Source: Aurantimonas sp965217685 (GTDB lineage: Bacteria; Pseudomonadota; Alphaproteobacteria; Rhizobiales; Rhizobiaceae). Taken from it: 64,000 bases of DNA. The stretch spans positions 4,216,001 to 4,280,000 of the forward strand of contig CBDCIZ010000003.1 in NCBI GenBank assembly GCA_965217685.1, given 5' to 3'. The position numbers and the translations under genes were made by a program. This document shows, one piece after another, positions 60,806 through 64,000 of this stretch; position 1 is the first letter of the stretch; every line of letters begins with the position of its first letter. The notes under the pieces are model-generated. The model searched no databases. It was not told where the DNA came from and saw nothing but the letters and a program-made list of their open reading frames with translations.

Positions 60806-62338
60806 TCACAACGGAATGTTGTCGTGCTTCTTCCAGGGATTTTCCAGATCCTTGTTGCGCAGCATCGCCAGCGCCCGCGAGATGCGCCGACGGGTGGAAT
60901 GCGGCATGATCACCTCGTCGACATAGCCGCGCTCAGCGGCGACGAAGGGCGACAGGAAACGCTCTTCGTAGGCGGCCGCGTGGGCGGCGATCTTGTCGGG
61001 ATCGCTCGCATCCTTGCGGTGGATGATCTCGGCCGCGCCCTTGGCGCCCATCACCGCGATCTGCGCTGTCGGCCAGGCGTAGTTGATGTCGCCGCGCAGA
61101 TGCTTGGACGCCATCACGTCGTAGGCGCCGCCGAACGCCTTGCGAGTGATCAGCGTGACCTTCGGCACCGTCGCCTCGGCATAGGCAAAGAGCAGCTTGG
61201 CGCCGTGCTTGATCAGGCCGCCCTGCTCCTGCGCGGTGCCGGGCAGGAAGCCCGGCACGTCGACGAAGGTGACGATCGGGATCGAGAAGCAGTCGCAGAA
61301 GCGCACGAACCGCGCCGCCTTGCGCGAGGCGTCCGAATCGAGGACGCCGGCGAGCACCATCGGCTGATTGGCGACGAAGCCGACCGTGCGACCCTCGATG
61401 CGACCGAAACCGGTGACGATGTTCCTGGCGAAGGTCGCCTGGATCTCGAAGAAGTCGCCCTCGTCGGCGGTCTTCTGGATCAGTTCCTTGATGTCGTAGG
61501 GCTTGTTGGCATTGTCCGGCACCAGCGTGTCGAGCGAGGCGTCCTCGTCGGTGACCGACTGGGTGAAGGCGAGCTGCGGCACCGGCGAGGTGTTCGATGC
61601 GGGCAGAAAGTCGATCAGTCGGCGCATCTGCAACAGCGTGTCGACGTCGTTGTCGAAAGCCCCGTCGGCGATCGAGGATTTGACCGTGTGAATGGAGGCG
61701 CCGCCGAGCTCTTCCGCGGTCACCGTCTCGTTGGTCACGGTCTTCACGACGTCCGGGCCGGTCACGAACATGTAGGACGTGTCGCGCACCATGAAGATGA
61801 AGTCGGTCATTGCCGGCGAATACACATCGCCGCCGGCACAGGGGCCCATGATAACGGAAATCTGCGGAATGACGCCGGAGGCCAGAACGTTGCGCTGGAA
61901 AATCTCGGCATAGCCGCCGAGCGCCGCGACGCCCTCCTGGATGCGGGCCCCGCCGGCGTCGTAGAAGCCGATGATCGGCGCACGGTTGCGCAGCGCCAGA
62001 TCCTGGACCTTCTGCACTTTCTCGGCATGGGCCTCCGACAGCGAACCGCCGAGCACGGTGAAATCCTTGGCGAAGACGAAGACCGTGCGGCCGTTGACCG
62101 TGCCCCAGCCGGTGACGACGCCGTCGCCGGGATAGTGCTGCTCGGCCATGCCGAAATCCGTCGCCCGATGCTGGACGAACATGTCGAACTCCTCGAAGGA
62201 GCCCTGGTCGAGAAAAACGGTGAGCCGCTCGCGGGCGGTTAGCTTGCCCTTGGCGTGCTGGGCGTCGATGCGCTTTTGCCCGCCGCCCTCCCGTGCCTTG
62301 TCACGCCGCGTTTCCAGTTCCGCCAGCATATCGCGCAT
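60806..62338 (-). CDS. pccB: Acyl-CoA carboxylase beta subunit (propionyl-CoA carboxylase-like)
   Basis: Carboxyltransferase subunit of a biotin-dependent acyl-CoA carboxylase. The 510-aa protein has two crotonase-like halves: N-terminal (VVTGWGTVNGRTVFVFAKDFTVLGGSLSEAHAEKVQKV...) and C-terminal (GFVANQPMVLAGVLDSDASRKAARFVRFCDCFSIPIVTFVDVPGFLPGTAQEQGGLIKHGAKLLFAY). The oxyanion motifs IGFYDAGGARIQEGV and LITRKAFGGAYDVMASK are intact, and it ends in the family tail KKHDNIPL. The start at 62338 follows GGGGGAGA. The alpha (biotin) subunit is not in the window. It probably works on propionyl-CoA, the usual substrate in alphaproteobacteria. Confidence 0.96.
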   Translation of the reverse strand: MRDMLAELETRRDKAREGGGQKRIDAQHAKGKLTARERLTVFLDQGSFEEFDMFVQHRATDFGMAEQHYPGDGVVTGWGTVNGRTVFVFAKDFTVLGGSLSEAHAEKVQKVQDLALRNRAPIIGFYDAGGARIQEGVAALGGYAEIFQRNVLASGVIPQISVIMGPCAGGDVYSPAMTDFIFMVRDTSYMFVTGPDVVKTVTNETVTAEELGGASIHTVKSSIADGAFDNDVDTLLQMRRLIDFLPASNTSPVPQLAFTQSVTDEDASLDTLVPDNANKPYDIKELIQKTADEGDFFEIQATFARNIVTGFGRIEGRTVGFVANQPMVLAGVLDSDASRKAARFVRFCDCFSIPIVTFVDVPGFLPGTAQEQGGLIKHGAKLLFAYAEATVPKVTLITRKAFGGAYDVMASKHLRGDINYAWPTAQIAVMGAKGAAEIIHRKDASDPDKIAAHAAAYEERFLSPFVAAERGYVDEVIMPHSTRRRISRALAMLRNKDLENPWKKHDNIPL

Positions 62339-62417
62339 CGGATCGTCTCCCCCTGCCCCTTGAACGCTAAAGATCATTCGTCGCCTCCGGCGAGAACAGT
62401 CCTCGAGCCTTGCATAG

Positions 62418-63164
62418 TCAGCTTTGGTCGTGGGGAAAAGCTTGGCATGCTTCGAGCAGCAAGGCCGCGACCCGCATTTCGTCCCAGCGCGCGGCACGAC
62501 GGGTCATGGCTTCCTCGTCCTCGCCCCAGTGCTCGATGGTCCAGTCCTCGTCGAGATGGGCGAGCTGCCAAGCCTCTTCGGCCGAAAGCCGCCCGTCATT
62601 CACCGCCATCGCCAGCAGCGCCGAACCGGTGAGCGTCGTCGCCTGATGCAGCGCGGCGACCTGGAACGGATCGGTGATCGCCGCAAGCCGCGTTCGAAAG
62701 GCATCGAGCGAAGCTTTCGGCTGGGCGACAGGCATGACGCCCTCGGCCAGCACGAAGCGGCCGCCGAACGCCGCCTTCGCCCAGTCGAGGATCGGATTCC
62801 ACATGACATTCTGTCGCTCGACCAGCCGCTCGGGTGCCGCGGCGCGGTAGAACAGGAGATCGGTCTCGATGAAGAAGCCGATGTCGTCGCGCACCGGGGC
62901 GGGATCGCCGGCGATCGCCTCGATCACCGTGTTGGCGAGCCGCGTCATCGGCATGGTCGCCGGGTCGATTCGCTCGGTTTGTGCGTCCCACTCCTCGCGC
63001 AGGGCTTCGGCGGCCGCACGATGCGGCACCGACAGCGGCCTGCGTCCCGGCGTCTTCACCGGCCGACCGTCAAGGAGCACGCAAAAACCGCCCTCGGCCG
63101 GCTCCACCGTGACGGCCTTGTAGAAGCGCCTGGGCAACTCGGGACGGGCGTGAACGGATGACAT
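62418..63164 (-). CDS. ATP12-family ATP synthase F1 assembly chaperone
   Basis: A 248-aa protein of the ATP12 family, which in mitochondria binds the F1 alpha subunit during assembly; bacterial versions occur almost only in alphaproteobacteria. Family segments: YKAVTVEPAEGGFCVLLDGRPVKTPGRRPL at the N-terminus, ALREEWDAQTERIDPATMPMTRLANTVIE and the C-terminal HLDEDWTIEHWGEDEEAMTRR. The ATG at 63164 follows AGGAG. pccB is 79 bp away on the same strand, so they may be co-transcribed. Confidence 0.95.
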   Translation of the reverse strand: MSSVHARPELPRRFYKAVTVEPAEGGFCVLLDGRPVKTPGRRPLSVPHRAAAEALREEWDAQTERIDPATMPMTRLANTVIEAIAGDPAPVRDDIGFFIETDLLFYRAAAPERLVERQNVMWNPILDWAKAAFGGRFVLAEGVMPVAQPKASLDAFRTRLAAITDPFQVAALHQATTLTGSALLAMAVNDGRLSAEEAWQLAHLDEDWTIEHWGEDEEAMTRRAARWDEMRVAALLLEACQAFPHDQS

Positions 63165-63265
63165 CGGGACAACTCCTGCCGGAATCGAAATGCGAGAATT
63201 CGGCTCCAACGTCTTCAAATGATTGTCGAGGTTGGCCTGCGTTGATTCGATCCGTGAAGACGAAC

Positions 63266-64000
63266 TCAGCCGGCGACCGGTCCGCTCGACGCTACGGCCC
63301 CGGCTTTTCCCTCGGCCGCAGCCGAGCCGCCGGCATCGCCGGCCAGCCAGCCGTCGATCGCCGCACCGAGCTCCTCGACCGTCCTGGCGACGGCGAAGGC
63401 ACCGGCCGCGAGCAGAGCCGGCGGCGCGAAAGTGCCCCATTCGACCCCCAGCGCAGAGGCACCGGCCGCCTTCGCCATCTGCATGTCGTAGATCGAATCG
63501 CCGACCACCAGCGCATCGGCCGGCGAAAGGCCGAGCACGCTGCAGCTTTCCAGCACCATGGCCGGGTCGGGCTTGGAGGCGCAATCGTCGGCGGTGCGCA
63601 CCACCGCGAACCAGTTCGTCATGCCATGGGTTTCGCAGATCGCATCGACGCCCCGGCGCGACTTGCCGGTGACCATGCCGACGCAAACGTTCTCGCGCGC
63701 CGCAAGATCGCGCACCAGCGCCTTCATCCCCGGAAACAGCGCCTCGCGAAACTTCGCATCCGAGCGCGCACCGCGAAAGATCGTGCGATAGGTTTCCGCC
63801 ATCCGCCCGATATCCTCGACGTTCGCGTCAGGCTTCAACTGCCCGATCGCGGTGTCGAGCGAAAGGCCGATGATCGCCCGCGTCTGCGAATCGAGCGGCA
63901 CCTCGAGGCCGTGCTTGACGAACACCATCCGCATGATCTCGCAGATCATCGCGCAGCTGTCGGCGACGGTGCCGTCGCAGTCGAAGAGGATCGCTTTCAT
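63266..64000 (-). CDS. HAD-family phosphatase (phosphoglycolate phosphatase-like)
   Basis: A 244-aa HAD subfamily IA hydrolase. Motif I is DCDGTVADS (nucleophile and general acid Asp), a cap domain follows, motif II is in MVTGKSRRG, motif III lysine in SKPDPAMVLES and motif IV GDSIYDMQMA. The ATG sits on the last base of the window, so the start is likely complete but cannot be checked upstream. It is close to ATP12 (101 bp), a common pairing in Hyphomicrobiales. The substrate is not fixed; Gph-like and generic phosphatases look alike. Confidence 0.93.
   Translation of the reverse strand: MKAILFDCDGTVADSCAMICEIMRMVFVKHGLEVPLDSQTRAIIGLSLDTAIGQLKPDANVEDIGRMAETYRTIFRGARSDAKFREALFPGMKALVRDLAARENVCVGMVTGKSRRGVDAICETHGMTNWFAVVRTADDCASKPDPAMVLESCSVLGLSPADALVVGDSIYDMQMAKAAGASALGVEWGTFAPPALLAAGAFAVARTVEELGAAIDGWLAGDAGGSAAAEGKAGAVASSGPVAG

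Noticed and set aside
59750..62242. 830-codon plus-strand frame
   Set aside because: It joins a wrong-frame reading of the VWA gene with antisense of pccB; no coherent protein.

Overview
The window is about 64 kb of GC-rich chromosomal DNA from an alphaproteobacterium, most likely of the order Hyphomicrobiales (Rhizobiales). The signs are a circularly permuted two-piece tmRNA with tag ANDNYAEARLAA, an alpha-type SspB, an ATP12-family protein, BA14K, DUF1206, DUF2853, DUF4169, DUF2065 and host-attachment family genes, and the block thyA-folA-hflK-hflC-DUF2065-degP. Genus cannot be fixed from sequence alone. No prophage, insertion sequence, CRISPR array, rRNA or replication origin was seen.

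Layout. 0-3 kb: tRNA-Lys, a PilZ protein, and a tetR-ilvC pair with a perfect palindromic operator. 3-8 kb: a DnaB-like ATPase fragment, pdxJ, a membrane-anchored protein with three related Cys-pair modules, and a RecD-like helicase. 8-10 kb: a cobalt-type nitrile hydratase operon (alpha, beta, accessory). 10.3-14.4 kb: a branched-chain amino acid block in which a leader peptide and attenuator precede ilvI, a vapBC toxin-antitoxin pair sits between ilvI and ilvH, and mazEF follows ilvH. 14.4-20 kb: DUF1206 membrane protein, diguanylate cyclase, divergent miaA/serB, DegP. 20-25 kb: DUF2065, hflC, hflK, folA, thyA, DUF2853. 25-26.8 kb: ssrA (tmRNA) directly followed by sspB, then a two-gene DUF4169/ribbon-helix-helix unit. 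26.8-35 kb: giant AsmA protein, FAD-linked oxidase, hot-dog thioesterase, ClC chloride transporter. 35-38.4 kb: a gene-poor, partly AT-rich accessory stretch with repeats, a frameshifted ClpP-fold protease pseudogene and a DUF2019 gene. 38.4-55 kb: flavoprotein, UvrD/PcrA helicase carrying an in-frame repeat insertion, Tat-exported dienelactone hydrolase, PAS histidine kinase, BA14K protein, aminopeptidase P, PrmA, CPA1 antiporter, GFA protein, SCO protein, MFS transporter. 55-64 kb: MoxR ATPase, GNAT, host-attachment protein, PhzF, alpha/beta hydrolase, CoxE-like VWA protein, acyl-CoA carboxylase beta subunit, ATP12, HAD phosphatase.

How genes fit together. ilvI, ilvH and ilvC provide the first two common steps of valine/leucine/isoleucine synthesis; the attenuator would tie ilvI, and probably the embedded toxin-antitoxin genes, to branched-chain aminoacyl-tRNA supply. 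ssrA and sspB form a tagging/degradation-delivery pair. HflKC and DegP are envelope quality-control factors. The diguanylate cyclase and the PilZ protein are a potential c-di-GMP producer and receptor. MoxR and the VWA protein are normally a functional pair, here split by four genes.

Three families of short palindromic repeats are scattered between genes; one of them interrupts uvrD in frame. The most interesting items are the leader-peptide-controlled ilv operon with embedded toxin-antitoxin genes, the repeat insertion in UvrD, the ClC protein with a channel-like residue at the proton-glutamate site, and the three-module secreted protein.
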